DNA of 64,000 nt from assembly GCA_036768485.1 (NCBI GenBank), contig JAVLUZ010000590.1:1-64000 (forward strand), written 5' to 3'. Below the pieces are notes generated by a model, which worked only from the letters and a program-made list of their open reading frames with translations, had not been told where the DNA came from and made no database searches. The position numbers and the translations under genes were made by a program. Source of the DNA: Mermis nigrescens (Eukaryota; Nematoda; Enoplea; Mermithida; Mermithidae). This document shows positions 52,774-62,407 of the stretch, in pieces (positions within the stretch are counted from its first letter, which is position 1; each line of letters begins with the position of its first letter).

Positions 52774-54885
52774 TAGTGATTGACCGGGGCCCCAACAATC
52801 CCTGGCCATTTTCAGCATCCCCGGCCCCGGCCGGGGCAAGGTCAAAAAATGGCCAGGGCCAGGAAAAAATTTAGTGTAATTCGTATTTTGTACAGGCTGT
52901 GATACTGGCACTTATTTATCAATCAGCAAGTGTTAATTTTGAGAACTGTACTGATTAGACCATATGTATACTTACTTAGTCCTTGTTATAAGTTTACTGT
53001 GGATAAATTAGCTTTTACTGAATAAATGTTCAGGAAAATCTGCATGTTTTCGATTCCTCCACTTAACTTATTTAAACTAAATGTACTCTTAACTCATTCA
53101 TTCATAGCTATGGCTAAAAGATTTAGAGTTGACAAATACGTTCTATTTCTAAATGGAAAATGTTCGTTTTCAACATACTATTTTTACAAAAAAAAGCATT
53201 TACATCTAATTGAATGGGAACCGCGTGCTTTGAAACGCGTTTCTTGTGTAATATTCATTAGGACGGAGGTTAATTATAGGCGAATGTAAACTACGCTACA
53301 GAATTGCGTCCGATCCCCGATAAACTAAATATGTCTCAAACAGTTTCCTTAGGTCCAGAGTTGATGGAGGGTGAAATCCCAAATTGGAGGACCAGAAAAT
53401 TAAGTGGTGGACTATTATTAGCCGACTCTATTTTGTTGTACGAGCTTCTTGTGCTTGTACAAAGATCTCCAAAAGGTCTTTTAATGAGCTAACAAATTTT
53501 TGTAGCTATATTATATTAATATATTTTTAAACATACACATTTTCGCATACTATCAGTATGTGACAGTGTTTTTGTACAATGTACCCTTGTATATACATGA
53601 ACAAAGATGGTACCCAAAAGTCTTTGTACATTTTGTACCAGGTTTTTTTTGTACATGATCCGTTTGTACATGTACAAAGATGGTCCCCAAAAGTCTGTAC
53701 ATTTTGTACACACAAATTTTTGGCTACTATAATATGGTACAGTAGCGACCTTAGTGTGTGGTAAAACAGGGTCTTTTGACTTTTGATTGTATAGTTTAGC
53801 TAATTTCTGGGTTTCTAACGCCAAAAATTACTGAAATTGCCTAAAAACAGTGCTAAGTTTCTAAAAATTTGATATTTTTCCATTCTAAATACAAATTTTG
53901 CCATTCTAAAGATATATAGGATAGACAATTTTTCATATCGGAGCGAAGCGCCGAAATTTTTTGGAATTTTACACCTTTTTTACAATTTTTAGCTTCCCAA
54001 AAATCTTTGTACATGTACAAAGATAGCCCTGAAAAGTCTTTGTACATTGAGAAAAACCTTTGGCGAATACAAAAAACACTGTTTTGTACATGCAAATTTT
54101 TGTATACTTTAATATAGGTACAGTAACGATTTAAGTGTGGTAGAAAATAGTTTTTAGACCTTTAGTAGTGTATTTGGCTAATTTTTGGGTTTCTGAATAT
54201 TTGACATTTTTCATTTTTCCATTCTAAGCGCAGTGTTGCTTATTACAAGATTTAATTCGCATATTACAATTTTTGTAATATTTCTGATTTTGTAGTACAA
54301 GTTGTTTTAGCTTTCTCAGTCGAGTTTTTATGTGTGAATTCCATCAAAAGCTCATAATAATTTCAGCACTTCGCGCCGAACTAATATTATCAGCTAAATT
54401 CAGGCCAAATTATCACATTTAGAAGCACGGTCTTTTTGTATTCGGCGAAGATTTTCGCTGATGTACAAAAACGTTTCAGGACCGTCTTTGTACATGACAA
54501 AGATTTTTTGAAGAACAAAAACTACAATTTTAAAGATTTTCAGGGCGGGGGGTAAGCGGCTGCAAAATGGAGCAGCTTACCCCCTCTCCTGAAAATGGCC
54601 GAGTATACATGTGACAGGAGGTTTGGGCCATCCGATATCCATGCTTTGAAGCCCCAAACTTTCTTGAAAGTCAGAAAATATTTGATCACCCTCCCCATTT
54701 TTTGGCGAAAACCTGCGCTTTTTTGGCTATTTTTATGTGTTTCTACCATTTTTGATCTAGTCGCTAAGCCCCTCCTTTAAAAATGGCGAGGGACCCCTAG
54801 CCTAGATTTCCAGCCGTTACATGTATACTAGGGACCCTCATAAAATTTTAAGCGATTACATGCTTGTTTTATAGTGATAGTTCAT
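52774..54885 (+). mobile_element. hAT-3 element, copy A (3'-incomplete)
   Basis: Begins TAGTGATTGACCGGGGCCCC with arrays of GGCC/CCCCGG words, then is collinear with copy B (55872-59368) as far as GGGACCCTCATAAAATTTTA and 'gtgatagtt' at about 54885, where similarity stops. It provides the empty site for the pogo-like insertion of copy B (53889-53905 region). It contains several TTTGTACATGTACAAA palindromes. No intact ORF. Confidence 0.8.
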
Positions 54886-55871
54886 CTACAGTACACGCCT
54901 GGAATTTTGCATGCGCAGTCTTCATTAACTTTTGCTGCAGTCGGATTTTAGCGAGCGGACCTCAGTGGCCATTAGTGGGCCGCTTTTAAGCACTTGCAGC
55001 CGATTGACGGACTGCTTTCAAACTACTGCGGCCGTTCGTGGACTGCAGTGGCGCGTTGGATGCTGACTGCAGTTACTTTACTGTAAGTACGGAAACATGT
55101 ATAGTATCGCTGCTAGCATATTGCGTTATTTGTCGCACCGCATGCGTGCGTTTCAAAAGTGTGTGCGTGCAGCAGGTCCAGTCCAAGAAAAAAAGGTAAA
55201 AATAGATTGGAATTTTTGTGCATATCATTATAATTGTCATTTCCTCCATTGGAATCTCATCTAAGAGATTATGGGCATAAAAATTAAAGAGAATAGTATT
55301 TCCTGTGTGCGATCGATTGCATATTGCTCTGCAGCAAAAGAGCATTTTAAAATTAATTTCAGGCTGAGAGCGTTCCGCGTTTTAAAATAAATTCATGGCC
55401 AATAAAGAGTAAAAGATTTAAAAATCATAAGCACAAAATTTCTTTTGCCATTAGTTATATGATTTTAGAAAGCGCATCTTTTCGACTATATCAAAATTAA
55501 CAATAAAATCAGAAGCAAATTGCTCTTATCTTTTGGAGGAAAAGGTTTTTCCGAAGGGTATTTTCCTTCTTCTAAAAAACCATATTTTTCACTCTTATAT
55601 TGCAAAATTGGGAAGACAGAATGAATAGTGACTGTAAGGTCTAAGCTAAATATAAAATTTAACAAAATAGCAAAATACAGATGAAAAATAGTTTTGCAAA
55701 TTAATTGTACATCATAAAATTTTTGTTAAAATAAAGTAAACAATAAATATTGTAATGCCTTTAAAATACAAAATTGATAAAAAGCTCCTGATTATCCGCT
55801 TTCCAAGATATTTTGTATTTTCGCTTTTTTCATTTATTCAGATACAATATGTACATCAATAATATATTCAG
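54886..55871. other. Unassigned sequence between hAT-3 copies
   Basis: No gene recognised. GCAGTCGG/GCAGCCG/GCGGCCG words recur at 54945-55050. The segment 55602-55717 is inverted relative to 59849-59929 plus 60721-60768. Its last 8 bases (ATATTCAG) are the TSD of hAT-3 copy B. Confidence 0.4.
55602..55717 (+). repeat. Inverted repeat arm 1 flanking hAT-3 copy B
   Basis: Reads ATTGCAAAATTGGGAAGACA, then GAATAGTGACTGTAAG, AAATATAAAATTTAA and GTTTTGCAAATTAATTGTAC. The reverse complement occurs at 59849-59929, continued after the 59930-60720 insertion at 60728-60768. Confidence 0.75.
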
Positions 55872-56780
55872 TAGTGATCGACCGGGGCCCCGGCCCCGGT
55901 AATCCCCGGCCATTTTTGAGCATCCCGGCCCCGGCCGGGGCAAGGTCAAAAAATGGCCGGGGCCGGGGAAAAATTTAGTGTAATTCGTATTTTGATACAG
56001 GCTGTGATACTGGCACTTATTTATCAATGAGCAAGTATTAATTTTGAGAACTGTACTGATTAGACCATATGTATACTTACTTAATCCTCTACTGAAAAAA
56101 TGTTCAGGAAAATCTGCATGTTTTTGATTCCTCCACTTAACTTATTTAAACTAAATGCTACTTTTAACTCATTCATTCATAGCCATGGCTAAAAGATTTA
56201 GAGTTGACAAATACGTTCTATTTCTAGTTGGAAATTGTGCGTTTTCGACAAACTATTTTTACAAAAAACACTTTTACATTCAATTGAATGGGAACCACGG
56301 GCTTTAAAACGCGTTTCTTTTGTAATAGTTATTAGGATGGAGGTAAATTATAGGCGAATGTAAACTACGCTACAGAATTGCGTCCGATCCGATAAACTTA
56401 ATATGTCTCAAATAGTTTCCTAAGGTCCAATGTTGAGGGGGGATGAAATCCCAAATTGGAGGACCAGAAAATTAAGTGGTGGACTATTATTAGCCGACTC
56501 TATTTTGTTGTACGAGCCTCTTGTGTTTGTACAAAGATCTCAGAAAAGGTCTTTGTATGAGCTAACAAATTTTTTGTAGCTATATTATATAAATATATTT
56601 TCAAACATTTTTGCTTACTATAATATGGTACAGTAGCGATTTTAGTGTGGTAAAACAGGGTCTTTTGACTTTTGATTGTATATTTTAGCTAATTTCTGGG
56701 TTTCTAACGCCAAAAATTACTAAAATTGTCTCAAAACGGCGCAAAGCGCCTAGAAATTTGACATTTTTCCATTCTAAATA

Positions 56781-57744
56781 CAGTCGAACTTGCTTAATGC
56801 GTACACCCAAGGAACCAAGCCCTTCTGTATGCATTATCCGAGTGCACGCATTATCCGAATACCCCGGATTTTAACAAGGAATACACTATTATGCGATAAA
56901 ATCATTTTTTTAGGAAAAATATAGCAATACAAGTCTGCTTTAACATATTTTCACGCTTAAAGTCACAAAAATTTTCGATATCATTCATTTCGCTGAACAA
57001 CTTTGTGTCACAATTGTCCTGTGCCATTAAATTCGTATGTTCGATATACTCAGTTTTAAATCCTGATAGCTCGGAACCGTTTCTGTTTCTCCTAGATCGT
57101 CCAGGTCACGAAACTAAATATTATGCACATTTTAAAAACAAATAGGCGCAACACTCATCTCGATGTGCCTAAAGTTTTCGCATAACCACAGAACTTGCGG
57201 TGATTTGTCAACATTTTTAAATTTGTCCCCAGAGAAACTTCGTTTTTTGAAAACGCCATGACCAATCAAAAATAACAATTCGTTTAAGGCTTAATTCCCC
57301 TAAAACTTTAGAATTCTAAGCTTTTCAAAGAAAGCTAAAGATCCAGACTAAAAATTATACACATTTGAGAAAACAGGCTCGCACAACACATAAGTCAATT
57401 TGACCAAAGTACTCGTATAAACAAGGAACTTTATTAGAAAAAGAAAATGTATCAAAATTTAAAATGATGCACATCAAAGATAGCAGAGAGACGCAAACAT
57501 TTCGAGCTGATCGCATTATCTGAGGTGAAAAAATACATGTTGTATGCATTAAGCCGGGTAGTTTAACATGCAGGCATGGGCCCATGGATGAAATCGGCTG
57601 TACGCATTACGCATTAACCGAGTACGCATTATCCCATGCTATTGCCTTATGTTTTACATGGCCTTTCGGTCCGGACCTAGCAATACTGTACTCATTATGC
57701 GAGAAAACGCATTATCCCGTGTACGCATTATCGAAGTTCGACTG
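56781..57744. mobile_element. Pogo/Tigger-like non-autonomous element
   Basis: TIRs CAGTCGAACTTGCTTAATGC and (reverse complement) CAGTCGAACTTCGATAATGC, flanked by TA at 56779-56780 and 57745-57746. Copy A of the host element has the uninterrupted site AAATACAAATTTTGCC, an exact empty site. Subterminal ATGCGTAC/GTACGCATTA words recur. No transposase recognised. Confidence 0.92.
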
Positions 57745-58979
57745 TACAAATTTTGCCCTTTTAAAGATATATAGGACAGACAAGTTTTCAAATCGGAGCG
57801 AAGTGCCGAAAATTTTTTCGAATTTACCACCTTTTCACAGTTTTTATCTTCTTAAAAATCTTTGTACATGTACAAAGATTGTCCTGAAAAGTCTTTGTAC
57901 ATCGGGAAAAATCTTTGGCGGATACAAAAAAACACTGTTTTGTACATGCAAATTTTTGTATACTTTAATATGGTACAGTAACAATTTCGATGTGGTAGAA
58001 CATATTCGACCTTTAGTAGTGTATTTGGCTAATTTTTGGGTTTCTGAATATTTGACATTTTTCCATTTTTCCATTCTAAGCGCAGTGTTGCTTATTACAA
58101 GATTTAATTCGCATATTACAATTTTTGTAATATTTCTGATTTTGTAGTACAAGTTGTTTTAGCTTTCTCAGTCGAGTTTTATGTGTGAATTCCATCAAAA
58201 GCTCATAAAAATTTCGGCACTTCGCGCCAAACTAATATTATCAACTAAATTCAGGCCGAATTATCACATTTAGAACCACAATTTTTTTGTATTTGGCGAA
58301 GATTTTTGCTGATGTACAAAGACGTTTCAGGACCATCTTTGTACATGTACAAAGATTTTTGGAGAAAAAAACTGTAAAAAGGTGTAGAATTCCTTATTGC
58401 AAATTCTATTATTTTAAAGATTTTCAGGGGGTAAGCGGCTGTAAAAATGGAGCCGCGTACCCCCTTCCCCTGAAAATGGCCGAGAAATATACAAGTTACA
58501 GGGGTTTGGGCCACCCCCCATCGACGCTTTGAAGCCCCGAACTTCCTTGAAAGTCAGAAAATATTTGATCACCCTCCCCCATTTTTTGGCAAAAACCTGC
58601 GCTTTTTTTGCTATTTTTATGTGTTTTTACCATTTTTGATTTAGTCGCTAACCCCTCCTTCTAAAAATGGCGAGGGACCCCTATCCTAGATTTCCAGCCA
58701 TTACATGTATACTGAGGGACCCTCATAAAATTTTAAGCGATTACATGCATGTTTTATTGTGATAGTTTCTCAATTTACTCTAGCTCACATTCTAAAATAA
58801 TGTACCACTTCGTGAAATTCTAATAGATAGGTACACTTTTGCCATACTAAAAAATTAAGTTCAAAAAATTCAAAAGGTTTTCACCAAAAATCGTCTGACG
58901 GTGACTTGTGTCTTGGACCCTGAGGGGGTTATACCCCTCCCCCTTATGGGAATGTGTGATGTCTCATTTATTACATCCA

Positions 58980-59097
58980 ATACCTATTGCATCCAATCGC
59001 TACAGCAGCAGTAGCAGTAGCGAAGATTCAAATGATATAGAGTGTGCTAATAGTAGCGACATGACTTTATTGATGATTCAGACAATGAAACACTGAA
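58980..59097 (+). pseudogene. Possible acidic C-terminal tail of a hAT transposase
   Basis: SNRYSSSSSSEDSNDIECAN is followed, after a presumed one-base shift, by an Asp-rich end stopping at TAA 59098-59100. Such acidic tails end many hAT transposases, including the two other remnants in this window. No upstream catalytic domain survives, so identity is weak. Confidence 0.3.
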
Positions 59098-59376
59098 CTA
59101 AATTTGTTTCTTGTGACATAAATAGTAATAAAACTTGATATGAAAAGGCGCACCTAACTTTGCGCTAGCCATTTACTACTGAATGGAGCAGTCGCTCATT
59201 ATTTCTTTTCCTATGCCCACCCCAAGTATGTGTCATGCAATAATATTTTCCTTGTCTGACCCCGGCCAGCCCCGGTTCTGGCCCCGGCCCTGGGCCGGGG
59301 CCAGGGATTTTTTCCAGCCCCGGTACCGCCCCGGCCCCGGCCAAAAAAGTCGCCCCGGTCGATCACTAATATTCAG

Positions 59377-59929
59377 TTCAGAAGCGAAATACATCATATA
59401 ATATCTGTCTCCTCAGGCAAGCATATAGTTAAAAAAATATTGCCCGTTCTATTATTTCGCGCAAATTTTATTCTGACCACCCAACTTCCTTCGCAATTTT
59501 TCTTGTTCAATTAAAGTACTTTATATGCGTATCTACCATTTTGTATTTATTCTATTCAGCGAACATGCACCTGCAAAGCTTGAAAATACGACAACAAATT
59601 TTTACCGTTTGATATTTTAATACACAAGCTCAAAAAAGATTTTGCTCGCGTTCCCTGCTCTCTGTTTAACTGAGGATGCATAAATTTTGCTGATCAGATA
59701 GCGAATTGACTGGCGTTTGCAACAGGCTGTGCCTAAAACTTGAATCTCCTGCGCAAAAAGTGTAGTAACCGAGCGTTGAATTTCGACTTAACTTAAGTGG
59801 GAATAAATTGAAATATTGCAACCAAAATAACTCAGCGCACTATGCATGATGTACAATTAATTTGCAAAACTATTTGTCATCTGTATTTCACTTTTTTAAA
59901 TTTTATATTTAGCTTAGACCAGGGGCGTA
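59377..59929. other. Unassigned sequence containing inverted repeat arm 2
   Basis: No gene. 59849-59929 is the inverted copy of 55602-55717. The terminal GCTTAGAC (59922-59929) is the left TSD of the next element. Confidence 0.45.
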
Positions 59930-60720
59930 ACCAGGATTTTATTTTGGGAGGGGGAAGGGCCAAAATTTTTGAAGTCCTATATCTCGGGAACCATTAGGAG
60001 ATACGCAAAAATGGCATTTTTGAGCGTTTGTCGACAAGATCTATTCCATGGTGAAGTAAAAAATTTAAAAAATTCAAAAATTTTCATGCTTGATTTCAAA
60101 TTTGGATATCAAAAATCTATCTTTTAACCTATCGGTATGACTAATTTCTCAATATCAAATTAAAGCTTGACTCCAAAACATTTCGAAATTCTTTTCTTTG
60201 CATTTAATTTAACAGTTTTGTAAAGAAAACTAATACAGAAAATAATAAATCGGCGCGAGGCACCAAAAATTTTCGACAAATTCGCTATTTTAAAGTAAAA
60301 TCTGGGCGTCTAAGGTAAGAAAAAAGATAGAGCATAAGAAATCCGATGCAAAGCGCCGAAAATTTTTTGACAAATTTGCTATTTCTAGGTAAAATCTGGG
60401 CATCTAAGGTAAGAAAAAAGATAGAGCAAAAGAAATCCGGTGCGAAGCACTGAAAATTTTTGACAAATTTGCTAGTTTTAAGTAAAATCTGGGCGTCTAC
60501 GCTAAGAATTGAGATAGAGCATAAGAAATCCGGCGTGAAGCGCCAGAAAATTTTGAGTTTAGAAGCTAAAAAGTGTGCTGGAAACGCAAACGCATTATGG
60601 CTGTCCACAATCCGTTTCCACTTCACCTGAAGAAAAAAGCAAAGGGTCCCTCCCTCCTTTGCTTTAAAAAAATTATTTTTCCATTTCGGGGGCCCCCGCC
60701 CCCTCCTGGTTACGCCCCTG
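59930..60720. mobile_element. Non-autonomous hAT element with 93-bp tandem repeats
   Basis: TIR CAGGGGCGTAACCAGGA at both ends. Flanks are GCTTAGAC (59922-59929) and GCTTAGAG (60721-60728), an 8-bp TSD with one mismatch. Inside, a 93-94-bp unit is repeated three times (ATCCGATGCAAAGCGCC at 60341, similar at 60435 and 60528), each with a GGCGC...GCGCC-type hairpin. A minus-strand frame over it (60285-60626) is just translated repeat. Confidence 0.92.
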
Positions 60721-60768
60721 GCTTAGAGCTTACAGTCACTATTCATTCTCCCTTCCCAATTTTGCAAT

Positions 60769-61144
60769 ACAAAGATTTTTTAAGAAGAAAAACTGTAAAA
60801 AGGTGTAGAATTCCTTATTGCAAATTCTACCACTTTGAAGATTTTTAGGGGAGCAAGCGGCTGCAAAAATGGAGCCGCTTACCCCCTTCCCTGAAAATGG
60901 CCGAGAAATATACATGTGACAGGGGGTTTGGGCCATCCCCCATCCACACTTTGAAGCCCCAAACTTCCTTGAAAGTCAGAAAATATTTGACCACCCTCCC
61001 CCATTTTTTGGCGGAAACCTGCGCTTTTTTGGCTATTTTTGTGTTTTTTTTACCATTTTTGATCTAGTCGCTAACCCCCTCCTTCTAAAAATGGCGGAGG
61101 AACCCTACCCTAGATTTTCAGCCGTTACATGTATACTGAGGGAC
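60769..61144 (+). mobile_element. hAT-3 copy C (fragment)
   Basis: Collinear with 54505-54840 and 58355-58720, from ACAAAGATTTTTTAAGAAG through ATGGAGCCGCTTACCCCC and TTACATGTATACTGAGGGAC. It is interrupted there by CAYAC MITE copy 9. The 5' part is missing. Confidence 0.8.
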
Positions 61145-61319
61145 CACACATGGGCGTGGGGGATTTGGGGGTATGCACCCCCCAGAAGTTGAAATACCCC
61201 CCAGAAATCAAAATACCCCCCCCTAGGAAAATTTTTTTTGCTTTTTTAGCAATTTTTTGATGCCATTGGATAGTGCTTGATGAGAAACGTCGAAAAGTGG
61301 TATTTTTTCGACATACGAC
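61145..61319 (-). mobile_element. CAYAC MITE copy 9 (subtype B), interrupted
   Basis: Starts CACACATGGGCGTGGGGG after TGAGGGAC (61137-61144, presumed TSD). It runs only to 'tttttcgacatacgac', where copy 10 is inserted. The remaining part is expected right of the window. Confidence 0.88.
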
Positions 61320-61500
61320 CATACGTGGGCAGCAAGAAAATTCTGGGAGGGTCCAAGATTTTTTGAAGGTCAAAAAATGGCCTTAAAAATGGTGGTATGG
61401 CGATAAAAACACCATTTTTTGACGTTTCTCATCAAGCACTATCCATTGGCATCAAAAATTGCAAAAAAAACGGAAAAAATTTTCAAAAATTGAATTCTGG
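61320..61500 (+). mobile_element. CAYAC MITE copy 10 (subtype A), interrupted by hAT-3 copy D
   Basis: Starts CATACGTGGGCAGCAAG after CATACGAC (61312-61319, presumed TSD from copy 9). It stops at 'gaattctggg' (61500), exactly where the hAT-3-like end CAGTGATCGG begins. Its G-rich right half is missing from the window. Confidence 0.88.
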
Positions 61501-61868
61501 GCAGTGATCGGACCGAGGACTCTCGGCAAGCCTCGGCGTTTTTTGGAGCCTCGGCCTAGGCGCCGAGGGCGGAGCTGAAAAGTGCCGAGGCGCCGAGGGT
61601 TAAAATCAAATTTGAATAAGTTTAATATGTATGTTGAATATTAACTATTTAAAATGCATCTGCAGTACAAAGGCTATTTTTTACCTATAGACTTTTCTTG
61701 TGGTTTCAGCCGCGTACCCAGTTACACAAAGTTACATACAGCGAAGTGCAAATTTATGATTCATGTGATGACTAAGTTTTAATTCTCATGCTTGCTACAT
61801 GGATCAGAAACACACATTCCCGAAGGGAGGGATGAGGTAGGTTTATTACCCCCCTCTCAGGGTACAAG

Positions 61869-62126
61869 CACACCTGGGCGTGGGGGGTTTGGGGGGTATG
61901 CACCCCCCAGAAACCAAAATACCCCCCAGAAATCAAAATACCCCCCAGAATTCAATTTTTGAAAATTTTTTTCGTCTTTTTCGTAATTTTTCGATGCCAA
62001 TGGATAGTGCTTGATGAGAAACGTCGAAAAATGGTGTTTTTATCGCCATACCACCATTTTTAGGGCCATTTTTTGACCTTCAAAAAAATCTTGCACCCCC
62101 CAGAATTTTCTTGCTGCCCACGGTTG
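61869..62126 (-). mobile_element. CAYAC MITE copy 11 (subtype A)
   Basis: Starts CACACCTGGGCGTGGGG and ends GCCCACGGTTG, with perfect TSD GGTACAAG (61861-61868 and 62127-62134). Confidence 0.95.
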
Positions 62127-62136
62127 GGTACAAGAC

Positions 62137-62407
62137 CACACATGGGCGTGGGGGGTTCGGGAGGGGGTATGCACCCCCCAGAAGTTGAAATACCCCCCAG
62201 AAATCAAAATACCCCCCCCAGAAAAAATTTTTTTTGCTTTTTTAGCAATTTTTTGATGCCATTGGATAGAGCTTGATGAGAAACGTCGAAAAATTATGTT
62301 TTTTTCGCCATACCACCATTTTTAAGGCCATTTTTGACCTTTAAAAATTTTTTCACCCCCAGAAATTTTTCACCCCCCCCCCAGAATTTTGGTGCTGCCC
62401 ACCTATG
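62137..62407 (-). mobile_element. CAYAC MITE copy 12 (subtype B), inserted in the TSD of copy 11
   Basis: Starts CACACATGGGCGTGGGG and ends GCCCACCTATG, with perfect TSD TACAAGAC (62129-62136 and 62408-62415). Its target overlaps the right TSD of copy 11 by six bases, so it landed in that duplication afterwards. Confidence 0.95.

Larger units (their letters stand above)
55872..59368 (+). mobile_element. hAT-3 element, copy B (complete ends)
   Basis: TIR TAGTGATCGACCGGGGC at both ends and a perfect 8-bp TSD ATATTCAG (55864-55871 and 59369-59376). Both subterminal zones are dense in GGCCCCGG words. A pogo-like MITE is inserted at 56781-57744. The interior is mostly non-coding. Near the 3' end a Ser/Asp/Glu-rich frame (58980-59097) might be a transposase tail. 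Related copies: A (52774), C (60769) and D (61501, minus). Confidence 0.93.

Noticed and set aside
57355..57585. 76-codon minus-strand ORF in the pogo-like element
   Set aside because: No DDE or helix-turn-helix signature. It is too short and without motif, so not called as transposase.
60285..60626. 113-codon minus-strand ORF with repeated DFxCSIxxLxxDAQ segments
   Set aside because: The apparent repeats come from the 93-bp DNA tandem repeat inside a non-autonomous hAT element.
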